Shown piece by piece: positions 49,740-58,600 of a stretch of 64,000 nt of DNA; the stretch's first letter is position 1; every line of letters begins with the position of its first letter. This DNA is from Virgisporangium ochraceum (GTDB lineage: Bacteria; Actinomycetota; Actinomycetes; Mycobacteriales; Micromonosporaceae). The stretch covers positions 54,149-118,148 of the forward strand of contig NZ_BOPH01000039.1 of NCBI RefSeq assembly GCF_016863655.1, written 5' to 3'. Both the position numbers and the translations under genes were made by a program. The notes beneath the pieces were generated by a model. That model did no database searches and was not told where the DNA came from. It saw only the letters and a program-made list of their open reading frames with translations.

Positions 49740-51004
49740 CAGACGTTCGGCAACGCGTCGAGCGCCGTCTGCGACCGCGCCTGTGCCGCGGTGAACGTCG
49801 CCAGGGCGTCGGCGTTCTTCTTGATGATGTCGGACGCCGCGTCGTCGAACGGCTTGGAGACGGCCGGCGCCCACAACGCGTTGACCCGCGTGCCGTGCTT
49901 GCCGAGCAGGTCGACGACCTTCTTGGCGATGCCCGACTGCAACGGCTCGGCCGACGCCGCGAGGCTGGCGCGCGGCGGCACGTGGAAGCCGTACGACAGC
50001 GCCCAGTCCTTCTGGACGTCGTTGTTCTGCAACCACAGCCACTGCACGTACTTCTTGGCCGCGTCGACGTTCTTCGACCTGCCGTTGACCACCTGCGACC
50101 AGCCGCCGAGGATGACCACCGGCCTGCCGCCGGCACCGTGCGCCGGCCAGGGCATCACGTCGAAGTCGTCCTTCAACTCCTTCTGCATCTGCGGCAGCGC
50201 CCACAGGCCGCCCCAGACGATCGCGGCGGCACCGGTGATGAGCGCGCTCGGGTCGTACCACTCGGTGGTGTAGCCGAGCAGCATCGACTTGTCGTTGAAC
50301 ATCTTCCGCGCCTCGGTGAACGCGCCCGCGATCTCCGGCGTGGCGTAGCTGACCTTCCGCTCGGTGAGCACGCTCTGGCCGACCGAGAACGGCAGTACGC
50401 CACGCATGCCGGCGAGGCCGTCGTTGCCGACGAAGATGCCCTTGGTCTTGTCCCTGGTGAGCGCCTTGGCGGCGGCGGTGAGTTCGGTGAGCGTCGTGGG
50501 CGGCTGCACGCCGGCGGCGGACAGCAGGCTCCTGCGGTAGAACAGGAGCATCACGTCGATGATCATCGGGACGCCGTACGACTTGCCGCTGTGGGTCAGC
50601 GGGCTGAGCGCGAACTGGTTGAGTTCGCCCTTCGCGCCGCCGAGGATGTCGTCGAGCGCCGCGACCTGCTGCTGCTGCACCATGTCGGGCGTGACCTCGT
50701 TGACCTCGTACACGTCGGGGCCCTCGGGTGTGAGCACCGACGACTGCCACTTGGTCTTGTAGTCGCCGGGTACCCAGGTGACCTTCACGGCCACGTCGGG
50801 GTTCTGCTTGGTGTAGTCGGCGGCGTAGCGCATCGCGGCGTCGCGCGTCCCCGCTTCGCCGTACTCGTGGTACCAGTGGTTCAGCGTCACCTTCGCGTCG
50901 CTGGAACCGGATCCGGTGGGGTCGGTGGTACAGGCGGAGACGACGGCGCCGCCGGCGAACAGCAGCGACGTATGAAGAAAACGACGGCGTGAGACTGCGT
51001 TCAT
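49739..51004 (-). CDS. Sugar ABC transporter substrate-binding lipoprotein, Tat-type signal
   Basis: A 421-residue solute-binding protein. The N-terminus has a textbook twin-arginine motif (SRRRFLH) and a lipidation cysteine C25 (VVSAC), so it is probably exported folded and anchored outside. The mature domain shows LNHWYHEYGEAGTRDAAMRY, GPDVYEVNEVTPDMV and the MLLFYRRSLLSAAGV hinge segment common to family 1 binding proteins. The ATG at 51004 has AAGGGCG upstream. It is divergent from the GH42 gene across 160 bp, which should hold both promoters and the ROK operator. Confidence 0.9.
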   Translation of the reverse strand: MNAVSRRRFLHTSLLFAGGAVVSACTTDPTGSGSSDAKVTLNHWYHEYGEAGTRDAAMRYAADYTKQNPDVAVKVTWVPGDYKTKWQSSVLTPEGPDVYEVNEVTPDMVQQQQVAALDDILGGAKGELNQFALSPLTHSGKSYGVPMIIDVMLLFYRRSLLSAAGVQPPTTLTELTAAAKALTRDKTKGIFVGNDGLAGMRGVLPFSVGQSVLTERKVSYATPEIAGAFTEARKMFNDKSMLLGYTTEWYDPSALITGAAAIVWGGLWALPQMQKELKDDFDVMPWPAHGAGGRPVVILGGWSQVVNGRSKNVDAAKKYVQWLWLQNNDVQKDWALSYGFHVPPRASLAASAEPLQSGIAKKVVDLLGKHGTRVNALWAPAVSKPFDDAASDIIKKNADALATFTAAQARSQTALDALPNV

Positions 51005-51164
51005 GATCGGACGCCCTTCGAGACGGGGTGGTGGCGCATCGATGTGTCTGAACGTGCTGGCGGGGTGAACGCGAGCGTAAGTTTCGAATACCCCTTCGTC
51101 AAGGCCAAAGAATAAGTCGTGTGGACCCGTTGACGCCGGCTCGTCCGGTATGGAGCATCGCCGC

Positions 51165-53123
51165 ATGGCCTTCGACATCCCCGCTGTGCCCGGGTTCGCG
51201 TTCGGCGGCGACTACAGCGCCGAACAGTGGCCCGAAGAGGTCTGGACCGAGGACCTGCGGCTCATGAAGGCCGCCGGCGTCACCATGGTCACCGTCGGGG
51301 TGTTCGCGTGGGCGATGCTGGAGACCGCGCCCGGCCGGTACGAGTTCGGCTGGCTCGACCGGCTGCTCGACCAGCTCGCCGGCCACGGCGTCGCCGTCGA
51401 CCTGGCCACCGGCACCGCGTCGCCGCCGCCCTGGTTCAGCCACGCGCATCCCGGCTCGCTGCCGGTCGACGCCGACGGCCGCCGCCTCTGGTACGGCAGC
51501 CGGCAGGCGTACTGCCCGAGCTCACCCGAGTACCGGTGCGCGGCCGCCGCGCTCGCGGAGCGGCTCGCCGAGCGCTACGCCGGCCACCCCGCGTTGGCGA
51601 TGTGGCACGTCAACAACGAGTACGGCTGCCACATCGCGCGCTGCTGGTGCGACACGTCCGCGGAAGCCTTCCGCGCCTGGCTTTCACACCGATACGGGAC
51701 CGTCGACGCGCTGAACGCCGCGTGGGGAACCGCGTTCTGGTCGCAGCGCTACACCGCCTGGGAGCAGGTGATCCCGCCCCGGCGCACGCCGAGCTTCCCC
51801 AACCCGACCCAGCAGCTGGACTTCTACCGGTTCTCCTCCGACGAGCTGCTCGCCTGCTATCGCGCCGAACGCGACGCGATCCGGCGCCACAGCCCCGACG
51901 TGCCGATCACCACGAACTTCAACCGGGACCGGTGGGGCGTCGACTTCTGGTCGTGGGCCGGCGAGGTCGACCTGGTGTCGGTGGACCACTACCTCGTGGG
52001 CGAGCACGCCGACCCGTACGCCGACCTCGCGTTCGTGGCCGACCTCGCCCGCTCGCTGGCCGGCGGACGGCCGTGGGCGTTGATGGAGCACGCCACCAGC
52101 GCGGTCAACTGGCAGCCGCGCAACCTCGCGAAGCCTCCCGGCCGGCTGCGCCGCGACTCGCTCGGACACGTCGCCCGCGGCGCCGACGCGGTGCTCTACT
52201 TCCAGTGGCGCGCCTCGCGGGCCGGTGCCGAGAAGTGGCACTCCGGCATGGTGCCGCACGCCGGCACCGAGACCAAGGTGTGGCGCGAGGTCGTCGGGCT
52301 GGGCGCCGACCTGGCGGCACTGTCGGAGGTGGCCGGCAGCGAGGTCGTCGCCGACACCGCGATCGTGTGGGACTGGGCGAACATCTGGGTGCAGGAGCAC
52401 CCGAGCCGGCCGAGCGTCGACCTCGACCCGGTGCGCTGCGCGGAGCAGTGGCACGCGGCGTTGCGCGCTCTCACGGTCACCTCGGACTTTGCCCCGCCGA
52501 ACGGTGACCTCTCGCGGTACCGGCTCGTTCTGGTGCCGGCCCTGCCCCTGGTGTCCGATGTGGACGCCGCGAACCTGGTGTCCTATGTGGAGGGAGGCGG
52601 CACCGTCCTCATCGGACCGTGCGGCGGCGTGGTCGACGAGAACGACCACGTCCGGCTGAACGGGTACGGCGCCTGGGGCGAGCTGCTCGGCGCGCGCGTC
52701 GAGGAGTTCTTCCCGTTGCCCGCGGGGCACACCGTCGGCCTCAGCGACGGCACCCGGGGCCGCGTCTGGACCGAGCTCGCCGCCGCGACGACCGCCGACG
52801 TGCTCGTCTCCTACGCCGACGGACCGCTGGCGGGCGCGCCGGCCCTCACGCGGAGGGGGACCGCGTACTACCTGACCACCCACCTCGACGACGCCGCGCT
52901 GCGGACCCTCCTCGCGACGGTGGCCCGTTCGGCCGGCGTCGAGCCGGTGCTGGCCGACCCGCCGCCCGGCGTCGAGGCGGTGCACCGCCGCCACCCCGAC
53001 GGTCGCATGTGGACGTTCGTGGCCAACGACGGCGGCGCGGACGTCGAGGTCGGCGGCGCCGTGCTCGCTCCCCACACCCTCGCCGTGCTGCCTACCCGGG
53101 CTCAGCGGCGTGAGATCGACTGA
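51165..53123 (+). CDS. GH42 beta-galactosidase
   Basis: A 652-residue cytoplasmic enzyme that removes terminal beta-galactose. It has the (beta/alpha)8 barrel (about 1-375), a trimerisation/glutamine-amidotransferase-like domain (about 390-590) and a small C-terminal beta domain. The acid/base is E152 in WHVNNEYGC and the nucleophile E308 in LMEHATSAVNW. The cysteine set around YCPSSPEYRC and CHIARCWC would hold the family zinc. GGAG lies nine bases before the ATG at 51165; an ATG at 51150 is in frame. Its 3' end overlaps the convergent ROK gene by 22 nt. Confidence 0.95.
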   Translation: MAFDIPAVPGFAFGGDYSAEQWPEEVWTEDLRLMKAAGVTMVTVGVFAWAMLETAPGRYEFGWLDRLLDQLAGHGVAVDLATGTASPPPWFSHAHPGSLPVDADGRRLWYGSRQAYCPSSPEYRCAAAALAERLAERYAGHPALAMWHVNNEYGCHIARCWCDTSAEAFRAWLSHRYGTVDALNAAWGTAFWSQRYTAWEQVIPPRRTPSFPNPTQQLDFYRFSSDELLACYRAERDAIRRHSPDVPITTNFNRDRWGVDFWSWAGEVDLVSVDHYLVGEHADPYADLAFVADLARSLAGGRPWALMEHATSAVNWQPRNLAKPPGRLRRDSLGHVARGADAVLYFQWRASRAGAEKWHSGMVPHAGTETKVWREVVGLGADLAALSEVAGSEVVADTAIVWDWANIWVQEHPSRPSVDLDPVRCAEQWHAALRALTVTSDFAPPNGDLSRYRLVLVPALPLVSDVDAANLVSYVEGGGTVLIGPCGGVVDENDHVRLNGYGAWGELLGARVEEFFPLPAGHTVGLSDGTRGRVWTELAAATTADVLVSYADGPLAGAPALTRRGTAYYLTTHLDDAALRTLLATVARSAGVEPVLADPPPGVEAVHRRHPDGRMWTFVANDGGADVEVGGAVLAPHTLAVLPTRAQRREID

Positions 53124-54316
53124 GGGGTCAGGTACTGCTTCAGCGCGAACGTCGCGGCGCCCAGGCTCACCGGGTTGCCCGCGAGCCCGCACAGCGTGAT
53201 CTCGGTGGCGGCACGCGGGCGGCGCAACGCGTGCCGGTCGACGACCGCGCGGACCTCGGCGAGCAGCGGACCGCCGAGCTGCGCCGCCACCCAGCTGCTC
53301 AGCACGATCACCTCGGGGTTGACCAGGTTGATCAGGTCGGCCACGGCGATGCCGAGGTAGCGCGCGGTCTCGGTGACCACCTTCACCGCCACCGGGTCGC
53401 CGGCGGCGACACCGCGGGCCAGCGCCGCGATCGTGGCGGTCTGGTCGTCGGGGTGCAGCATCGGGCTCGTCGGGGCCATGTCGCGCAGGTTCTGCATGAT
53501 GCCGGGCGCGCCCACGTACGTCTCGACGCAGCCGCGGCTGCCGCAGTGGCACAGGCGTCCGTCGACGACCAGCGTGGTGTGACCCCACTCGCCGGCGCTG
53601 TTGGTGGCGCCGCGGTACAGCTCGCCGCCGAAGGCCAGCCCGGCGCCGACGCCGGTGCCGAGGTTGACCACCACGACGTCCTGCCGGCCGCGGCCGGCGC
53701 CGAACCACAGCTCGGCCACCAGGCACGCCCGGAGCGGGTTGTCCAGGTACAGGGGCAGATTCAGCGACTCGGCCAGCAGGCTGCGCAGCGGCACGTCGTG
53801 CCAGTTCCAGTTCGGCGCGTAGACCGACACGCCACCCTCTCGGTCCACCTGGCCCGGCACGCTGACCCCGACGCCCAGCACCCGCTCGGGCGGCACCGAC
53901 GCCGACGACAGCGCCGCCCGCACGCTCGACACGATGTGCGCCACCACCTGGTCGGGCCGGTTCTCCTCCGGATGCAGCTCCTCCTCGACGCTGGCCAGCA
54001 CCGCGAGCGCCGGGTCGAAGACCTCGACGTGCACATATGTCTCGGCCACGTCGATGCCGACGAGCCGGCCGCCGTCGGAGTTGATCGACAGGAGCGCGCG
54101 CGGCCGGCCGCCGTTGGAGTCCTCGTACCCGACCTCGCTCAGCAGGCCCAGCTCCAGCAGCTCGCCGACGAGGTTCGCCGCGGTGGCGAGGCTCAGCCCG
54201 GTGTCGGTGGCGATCTGCTGCCGCGACACCGTCCGTGACGCGGCGCGGGCCGACTGGACGTGCCGCAGCACCTCGAACCGGTTCGCCACCCGGATGTCCC
54301 GCGACGTGCGCCTCAC
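53102..54316 (-). CDS. ROK-family transcriptional regulator
   Basis: A 404-residue regulator. The N-terminal winged helix (about 10-75) reads RQQIATDTGLSLATAANLVGE, then LLELGLL. The rest is a ROK sugar-kinase-like domain with LVGIDVAETYVHVEV, GVGVSVPGQVD, NLGTGVGAGL and the zinc motif CHCGSRGCVE. It probably senses galactose or a derivative and represses GH42 and the importer. The GTG start overlaps the upstream gene's stop by four bases, so it is translated with that hypothetical protein. Confidence 0.9.
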   Translation of the reverse strand: MRRTSRDIRVANRFEVLRHVQSARAASRTVSRQQIATDTGLSLATAANLVGELLELGLLSEVGYEDSNGGRPRALLSINSDGGRLVGIDVAETYVHVEVFDPALAVLASVEEELHPEENRPDQVVAHIVSSVRAALSSASVPPERVLGVGVSVPGQVDREGGVSVYAPNWNWHDVPLRSLLAESLNLPLYLDNPLRACLVAELWFGAGRGRQDVVVVNLGTGVGAGLAFGGELYRGATNSAGEWGHTTLVVDGRLCHCGSRGCVETYVGAPGIMQNLRDMAPTSPMLHPDDQTATIAALARGVAAGDPVAVKVVTETARYLGIAVADLINLVNPEVIVLSSWVAAQLGGPLLAEVRAVVDRHALRRPRAATEITLCGLAGNPVSLGAATFALKQYLTPQSISRR

Positions 54317-55836
54317 GGGGGAAACTCTAACCCTTCGACGAAGGCCCGGACCTCCGCGAGCACGTCGCGGTGGGCGTCACCGTGCGCCGCTGCCGCCGCC
54401 TCCACCGCGTCGACCGCGGCGACCAACGGGTCGGCGTCCGCCGCGGCGAGCAGCGCCGGGAACGCGAGTGCCTGCTGCGACCAGTTCGGGCGGCCGTCGG
54501 GCCCGCAAACGGTGGTCGACGGCGCCCGCGGATCGTCCAGCAGGCGGCGGAACGCCGCGGCGCCGTCGTCGAACGGCAGCGGCTCGTCGCGCTCCACCGC
54601 GGCCAGCGCCTCGGCGACCCAGCCGACGGTGTCCAGGCGCGACACCGCGCAGGCCCGCCGCGCCGACCACCGGGCCACCGCGCGCTGCCGGTCGGGCGTC
54701 GCGGCGTCGAGCGCCTCGACCAGGTCGGGGTCGAGCTGCCAGAGCCGGCGCGCGTTCGCCCGCAGGGTGCGGATCCGGGGTGACGGCATGCGCCCGCCCC
54801 ACCGCCGCAGCTCCTCCTCCTCGCGGCGGCGACGCAGCCCGGCGGCGCGGTGTGCCTCCTCGGCGGCGGCCGCCGCGAACACCGGCTCCCACGGGTGGCG
54901 CGGGCCGCCGTCGTGCCGCAGGAGGTGGTCCCACAGCAGGCCGAGCGGTACCGCGTCGGCGGCCCGCACGCCGCGGTGGACCAGCCCGGCGGTGGACAGC
55001 TCCACAGTGGACGGTTCGGGGTCGGGCACGGGAACGGCGCGGCCGGGCGGGCTCGCCCACCGGACCGTGGCCCGCACCGTGTCGGGCGGCGCGGGCTCGA
55101 ACCGGAACCGCAGCAGGGCGTCGCCGACCGGCAGCACGAGGTCGTCGCCGTCGGGGGTGAGCCCGAACCGGTCGAACGACCGGCCCGTCGCCGGCCGCCG
55201 GACCTCGACCCGCGGATAGCACCACGGCGGGTCGCCGGACGCCGCGCGGAGCCGTGCCTCGCCGGGCGGTGGGTCCGCCGCGGCCAGCAGGTGCCGCAGC
55301 GCCCAGGTCGCCGCGCGGTCGTACCGGTGCCGCGGCGCGATGCCGACCAGGTCGTCGGCGATCGTGACGACCCCGGCGTCGGCGGTCACCGGCCAGACGA
55401 AGATCTCGTACCGCTCGGTGCCGTGCGGGCCGGCTGTACCGTCTTGGCCGTGCGGGCCGGCTGTGCCGGTCGGCACGCCGTCGCGGCGGCGGTCGCGGGC
55501 GTGCACCCGCACCCGCACCAGCCCGGCGCCGACCGCGAGCCCGACCAGCGCCTCCGGGAAGTCGCCCATCAGCCCGCCGACCGACAGCGACCCCCGCTCG
55601 CAGAACAGCGTCGCCTCGCTCGCCGCGTCGAACCCGTCGTCGGGACCGGGCCGGCCGACCGTGACGCGCACCGGCAGCCGCGCCGAGTGCGGCCCGGTGA
55701 GCACCGTGAGCGTGCTGGCGCCGGTGACCTGCACCAGCCGGTCGCCGACCGAGTGCAGCGGCAGGTCACCGTGGACGGTGCCGGCGTGGACCAGGAACTG
55801 GTGGTGCGACACGTACAGCCGCTCGTACCCCGTCAT
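54313..55836 (-). CDS. Hypothetical 507-residue protein
   Basis: I do not recognise this protein. The first half (about 1-260) has beta character (MTGYERLYVSHHQFLVHAG, a QVTGASTLTVLTGP stretch, VWPVTADAGVVTIADDLVG) with a short duplicated TAGPHG segment near residue 128. The second half is helical and Arg/Glu-rich (RRRREEEELRRWGG, LQALAFPALLA-like ends). No signal peptide, membrane helix or catalytic motif is evident. It is translationally coupled to the ROK regulator. Its ATG at 55836 is close to a divergent leaderless gene. Confidence 0.65.
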   Translation of the reverse strand: MTGYERLYVSHHQFLVHAGTVHGDLPLHSVGDRLVQVTGASTLTVLTGPHSARLPVRVTVGRPGPDDGFDAASEATLFCERGSLSVGGLMGDFPEALVGLAVGAGLVRVRVHARDRRRDGVPTGTAGPHGQDGTAGPHGTERYEIFVWPVTADAGVVTIADDLVGIAPRHRYDRAATWALRHLLAAADPPPGEARLRAASGDPPWCYPRVEVRRPATGRSFDRFGLTPDGDDLVLPVGDALLRFRFEPAPPDTVRATVRWASPPGRAVPVPDPEPSTVELSTAGLVHRGVRAADAVPLGLLWDHLLRHDGGPRHPWEPVFAAAAAEEAHRAAGLRRRREEEELRRWGGRMPSPRIRTLRANARRLWQLDPDLVEALDAATPDRQRAVARWSARRACAVSRLDTVGWVAEALAAVERDEPLPFDDGAAAFRRLLDDPRAPSTTVCGPDGRPNWSQQALAFPALLAAADADPLVAAVDAVEAAAAAHGDAHRDVLAEVRAFVEGLEFPP

Positions 55837-55866
55837 CGACGCGAGCCTAGTTCCTATGCTGGCCTC

Positions 55867-56154
55867 ATGGACCTGGAGTTCAGTGGCGAGGTGTGGTTCT
55901 GGCGGGGGCCGGCGCCCTGGTACTTCGTCACCGTGCCCGACGACGGCTGCCGCCGGATCGCCGCGGCCGCCCCCGACGTCACGTACGGGTGGGGCATGAT
56001 CCCGGTGAGCGCACGGATCGGCGACACCGGCTGGACGACGTCGCTGTGGCCCAGGGACGGGCGCTACATCGTTCCGGTGAAGGCGGCCGTGCGCAGGGCC
56101 GAGGAGGTCGACGAGGGCGACGTCGTGACGGTGCACCTCACCGTCGACGTGTAG
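55867..56154 (+). CDS. DUF1905-domain protein, probably leaderless
   Basis: A 95-residue protein matching DUF1905: LEFSGEVWFWRGPAPWYFVT, GWGMIPVSARIGDTGWTTSLW and PVKAAVRRAEEVDEGD. This small beta-barrel domain is of unknown function. A TATGCT at 55855-55860 sits exactly where a -10 box would place transcription start at the ATG, so the mRNA is probably leaderless. It is divergent from the 507-residue hypothetical gene and stops 3 nt before the convergent repeat-protein gene. Confidence 0.82.
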   Translation: MDLEFSGEVWFWRGPAPWYFVTVPDDGCRRIAAAAPDVTYGWGMIPVSARIGDTGWTTSLWPRDGRYIVPVKAAVRRAEEVDEGDVVTVHLTVDV

Positions 56155-56157
56155 CCG

Positions 56158-56682
56158 TTACGCGCTCGCGTACGGGTTGGTCTCGGCGTCGCCGTAGCGG
56201 ACCGTGTCGTACGTGCCGTTGTAGTTCTCGTCGGAGGTGACGGTGTTGTACTGGCCGTCCTGGTCGGTGTCGCGGGCCTGCCAGTCGGTGTTGCCGTCGT
56301 AGTTCCGGTCGGCTTCCCACGTGTCGGCGGTGCCGTCGTAGTTGCTGTCGGTGACGGTGCGGTCCCACTGGCCGTCGTCGTTGGTGTCGCCGTACGCGGC
56401 GTCGAACACACCGTCGCCGTCGCGGTCGGTGTACTGCTCGTCGAACCAGCCGTCGCCGGTCGTGTCGACGTTCTGCGACTCGAACTTGCCGTCGAAGTCG
56501 CGGTCGTACTCGGCCGACTCGAGGAGACCGTCGCCGTCGGTGTCGTGACCGACGAAGTCGGCCCGCCCGTCGTTGTTCTGGTCGACGTAGATGTTGTACC
56601 CGCCATTACCGTCTGCCTCGACGGTGTGCTGGTCCCAGTTGCCATCGCCGTCGGTATCGACATTGATCTCGTACTCGCTCAC
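56158..56682 (-). CDS. Acidic 13-residue-repeat protein, possible calcium-binding
   Basis: A 174-residue protein made almost wholly of twelve consecutive repeats of about 13 residues with the core D-x-[DN]-x-[DN]-G-x-x-[DEN]. Examples are DTDGDGNWD, DQNNDGRAD, DRDFDGKFE, DTTGDGWFD, DSNYDGTAD and DENYNGTYD. The loops resemble EF-hand/dockerin or thrombospondin type 3 calcium sites, and the strict spacing suggests a repetitive beta-solenoid. There is no signal peptide. I chose the GTG at 56682 because GAGAGG stands before it; the frame extends to a GTG at 56712. Function unknown. Confidence 0.75.
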   Translation of the reverse strand: MSEYEINVDTDGDGNWDQHTVEADGNGGYNIYVDQNNDGRADFVGHDTDGDGLLESAEYDRDFDGKFESQNVDTTGDGWFDEQYTDRDGDGVFDAAYGDTNDDGQWDRTVTDSNYDGTADTWEADRNYDGNTDWQARDTDQDGQYNTVTSDENYNGTYDTVRYGDAETNPYASA

Positions 56683-56828
56683 GCGGGCAAACCTCTCATC
56701 GTTCGACGTCACGGCCGGTCGGTGACCACGATAACCAGGTCATGCCACGTCCGGGGAACCGGTAAACCGGTCGATCCGGCCCACCCGGGCGGTTACCGTG
56801 CGAATTCCGCCGTGACCGAGGAGAGCGC

Positions 56829-57578
56829 TTGGAACTGCCACGCACGTTCACGATCCGCGAGCGCAACCACCGCATCCACAACCCGTTCAGCGCCGGCAAG
56901 CTCGCCACGCTCGGCCGGGCGCTGCACCTGCGACCGGGCACGAGCATCCTCGACCTGGCCTGCGGCAGCGGCGAGATGCTGTGCACGTGGAGCCGCGACC
57001 ACGGCGTCACCGGCACCGGCGTCGACATCAGCACCCCGTTCCTGGCCGCCGCGCGGTCACGCGCCGCCGACCTCGGCGTCGCCGACAAGGTGACGTTCGT
57101 GCACGGCGACGCGGGCGGCTACGTCGCCGCGGAGCCGGTCGACGTGGCCGCGTGCATCGGCGCCACCTGGATCGGCGACGGTGTCGCCGGCACCCTCGAA
57201 CTTCTGCGCCGCAGCCTGCGCCGCCCCGGCGGCCTGCTGCTCGTGGGCGAGCCGTTCTGGCTCGCCGACCCGCCCGACCGGGCCACGCTCGAGGCGTGCC
57301 ACGCGCAGTCGAAGGACACCTTCCGCGACCTGCCCGGCCTCGTGACGCAGTTCGGCGACCTCGGCTACGACCTGGTCGAGATGGTCCTCGCCGACGGCGA
57401 CAGCTGGGACCGGTACGTCGCCGCCCAGTGGTTCGCCATCCGCACGTGGCTGGACGAGAACCCCGACGACGAGCTGGCGCCGGCGTTCCGCGCCGAGCTC
57501 GACACGGCACCCCTCAACCACGTGCGTTACCAGCGTCAATATCTCGGATGGGGGGTGTTCGCGCTCATGCACCGGTGA
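56829..57578 (+). CDS. Class I SAM-dependent methyltransferase
   Basis: A 249-residue enzyme. Motif I is ILDLACGSGEMLCTW, followed by GTGVDISTPFLAAARSRA and VTFVHGDAGGYVAAEPVDVAACIGATW. The post-motif region (RPGGLLLVGEPFW) is typical of small-molecule methyltransferases. The TTG start is well supported by GAGGAG about five bases upstream. No tail or transmembrane part. Substrate unknown. Confidence 0.87.
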   Translation: MELPRTFTIRERNHRIHNPFSAGKLATLGRALHLRPGTSILDLACGSGEMLCTWSRDHGVTGTGVDISTPFLAAARSRAADLGVADKVTFVHGDAGGYVAAEPVDVAACIGATWIGDGVAGTLELLRRSLRRPGGLLLVGEPFWLADPPDRATLEACHAQSKDTFRDLPGLVTQFGDLGYDLVEMVLADGDSWDRYVAAQWFAIRTWLDENPDDELAPAFRAELDTAPLNHVRYQRQYLGWGVFALMHR

Positions 57579-57581
57579 CTT

Positions 57582-57597
57582 GCGTAGTCGCAAGGTG
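57582..57597 (+). terminator. Small hairpin after the methyltransferase
   Basis: CTTGCG and CGCAAG pair exactly around TAGT, 3 nt after the stop. It could end transcription weakly or be an operator for the next small gene, whose promoter must overlap it. Confidence 0.35.
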
Positions 57598-57609
57598 CAC
57601 TATGGGTGC

Positions 57610-57813
57610 ATGAGCTGCCGCCCCGAACCGGGTGTGCCGACCTCGCGGGTCGAACTGGTCGGCATCACCGACAGCGGCTACGCCGTGCGCGACGGACCGC
57701 CCGACGCCGACATCATCGTGCTCTCGAAGGCCGACGCCGCCGCGCTCATGGACCTCGATCCGGAGGACCTGTCGGAGGAGGAGTGGATCGGCGTGCTCGG
57801 GCCGCGCGGGTGA
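57610..57813 (+). CDS. Hypothetical 67-residue protein
   Basis: A short acidic protein (MSCRPEPGVPTSRVELVGI start; DAAALMDLDPEDLSEEEWIG near the end). No family recognised and no signal peptide. It has no ribosome-binding site; ACTATG shortly before the ATG suggests a leaderless mRNA. Its last 68 nt overlap the 3' end of the convergent glycosyltransferase-like gene. Codon third-position bias is consistent with a real gene, but the evidence is modest. Confidence 0.5.
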   Translation: MSCRPEPGVPTSRVELVGITDSGYAVRDGPPDADIIVLSKADAAALMDLDPEDLSEEEWIGVLGPRG

Positions 57814-58600
57814 ACTGGTCGTCGAAGAGCCGGGGGAACGGCACCATGCGGTGGCGGTCCCGCCAGGGAGTGGTCTGGCGCACCACGTTGCACCCGGCGG
57901 CCGTGACGATCCGGGCCGCGCCCGCGAACAGCGGCCACGCCGGGTACACGTCCAGCCGGTCGACACCGGGATGCGCGACCGGCGACACGAGCACCAGCCG
58001 CGGGCGCACCCCCTCCAGCGCGGCGGTCTCCGCGGCGTAGCCGACCAGTTCCGCGACCTCCGCGGCCGGCCCGGAGTGCACGACCAGCCAGGCGCCGTCG
58101 TCGAGCGCGGGGCCGCCACCGGGGGACCCGCCGGGAGGGTCGACCAGGTCGAGCGGTGCCATGACACCGGACGTCGCGGCCAGGTCGGCGTGGTGGTCGG
58201 CGGTGAGCGGCTCCAGCAGCCACGTCCGGTCGAACCGCGGCAGCGGACCGGTGGCGACCGCCCGGTACCGCGTCCACCGCAGCAGCCGCGCGAGATGGGT
58301 GACCGAGCCGACCGACGCCGGCACCGACGCCGCCGTCAGCTCCCCGTACCGCCCGCCCGGGAACGCGTCGACGACCAGTTCGGTCGGCGCGAGGTCACGC
58401 AGCGCGGAGACGAACCACGGGCCCGGGTCGGCGCCGGGCGGCGGGCCCACCGTCCGGTGTGGACCCACGACGCGCGGGTCGGCCGCGAACGGCGACGACG
58501 TGAGGATGACCGCCTCGCGGCCGGGGTGCACCGTGTGCAGGAACGCCCGTGCCCGGGTGAGGTGCCCGAGCCCGCCGCCGGCGGCGTAGCAGACGATCAC
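57746..58600 (-). CDS. Glycosyltransferase-like protein (GT-B, MurG/GT28-like)
   Basis: A 284-residue protein starting VIVCYAAGGGLGHLTRARA, the glycine-rich loop of GT28-like GT-B enzymes. It has a donor-side region with WLVVHSGPAAEVAELVGYAA and a late IVTAAGCNVVRQT segment resembling the motif that binds the nucleotide sugar. It is shorter than full MurG-type enzymes. The GTG start overlaps the upstream glycosyltransferase stop by four bases. Last gene of the six-gene glycosyltransferase operon. Acceptor unknown. Confidence 0.75.
   Translation of the reverse strand: MIVCYAAGGGLGHLTRARAFLHTVHPGREAVILTSSPFAADPRVVGPHRTVGPPPGADPGPWFVSALRDLAPTELVVDAFPGGRYGELTAASVPASVGSVTHLARLLRWTRYRAVATGPLPRFDRTWLLEPLTADHHADLAATSGVMAPLDLVDPPGGSPGGGPALDDGAWLVVHSGPAAEVAELVGYAAETAALEGVRPRLVLVSPVAHPGVDRLDVYPAWPLFAGAARIVTAAGCNVVRQTTPWRDRHRMVPFPRLFDDQFTRAARARRSTPPPTGPPDRGP

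Noticed and set aside
57610..57813. Treating the 67-residue frame as an antitoxin
   Set aside because: It is small and acidic, but no toxin gene overlaps or follows it; the convergent neighbour is a glycosyltransferase-like gene.
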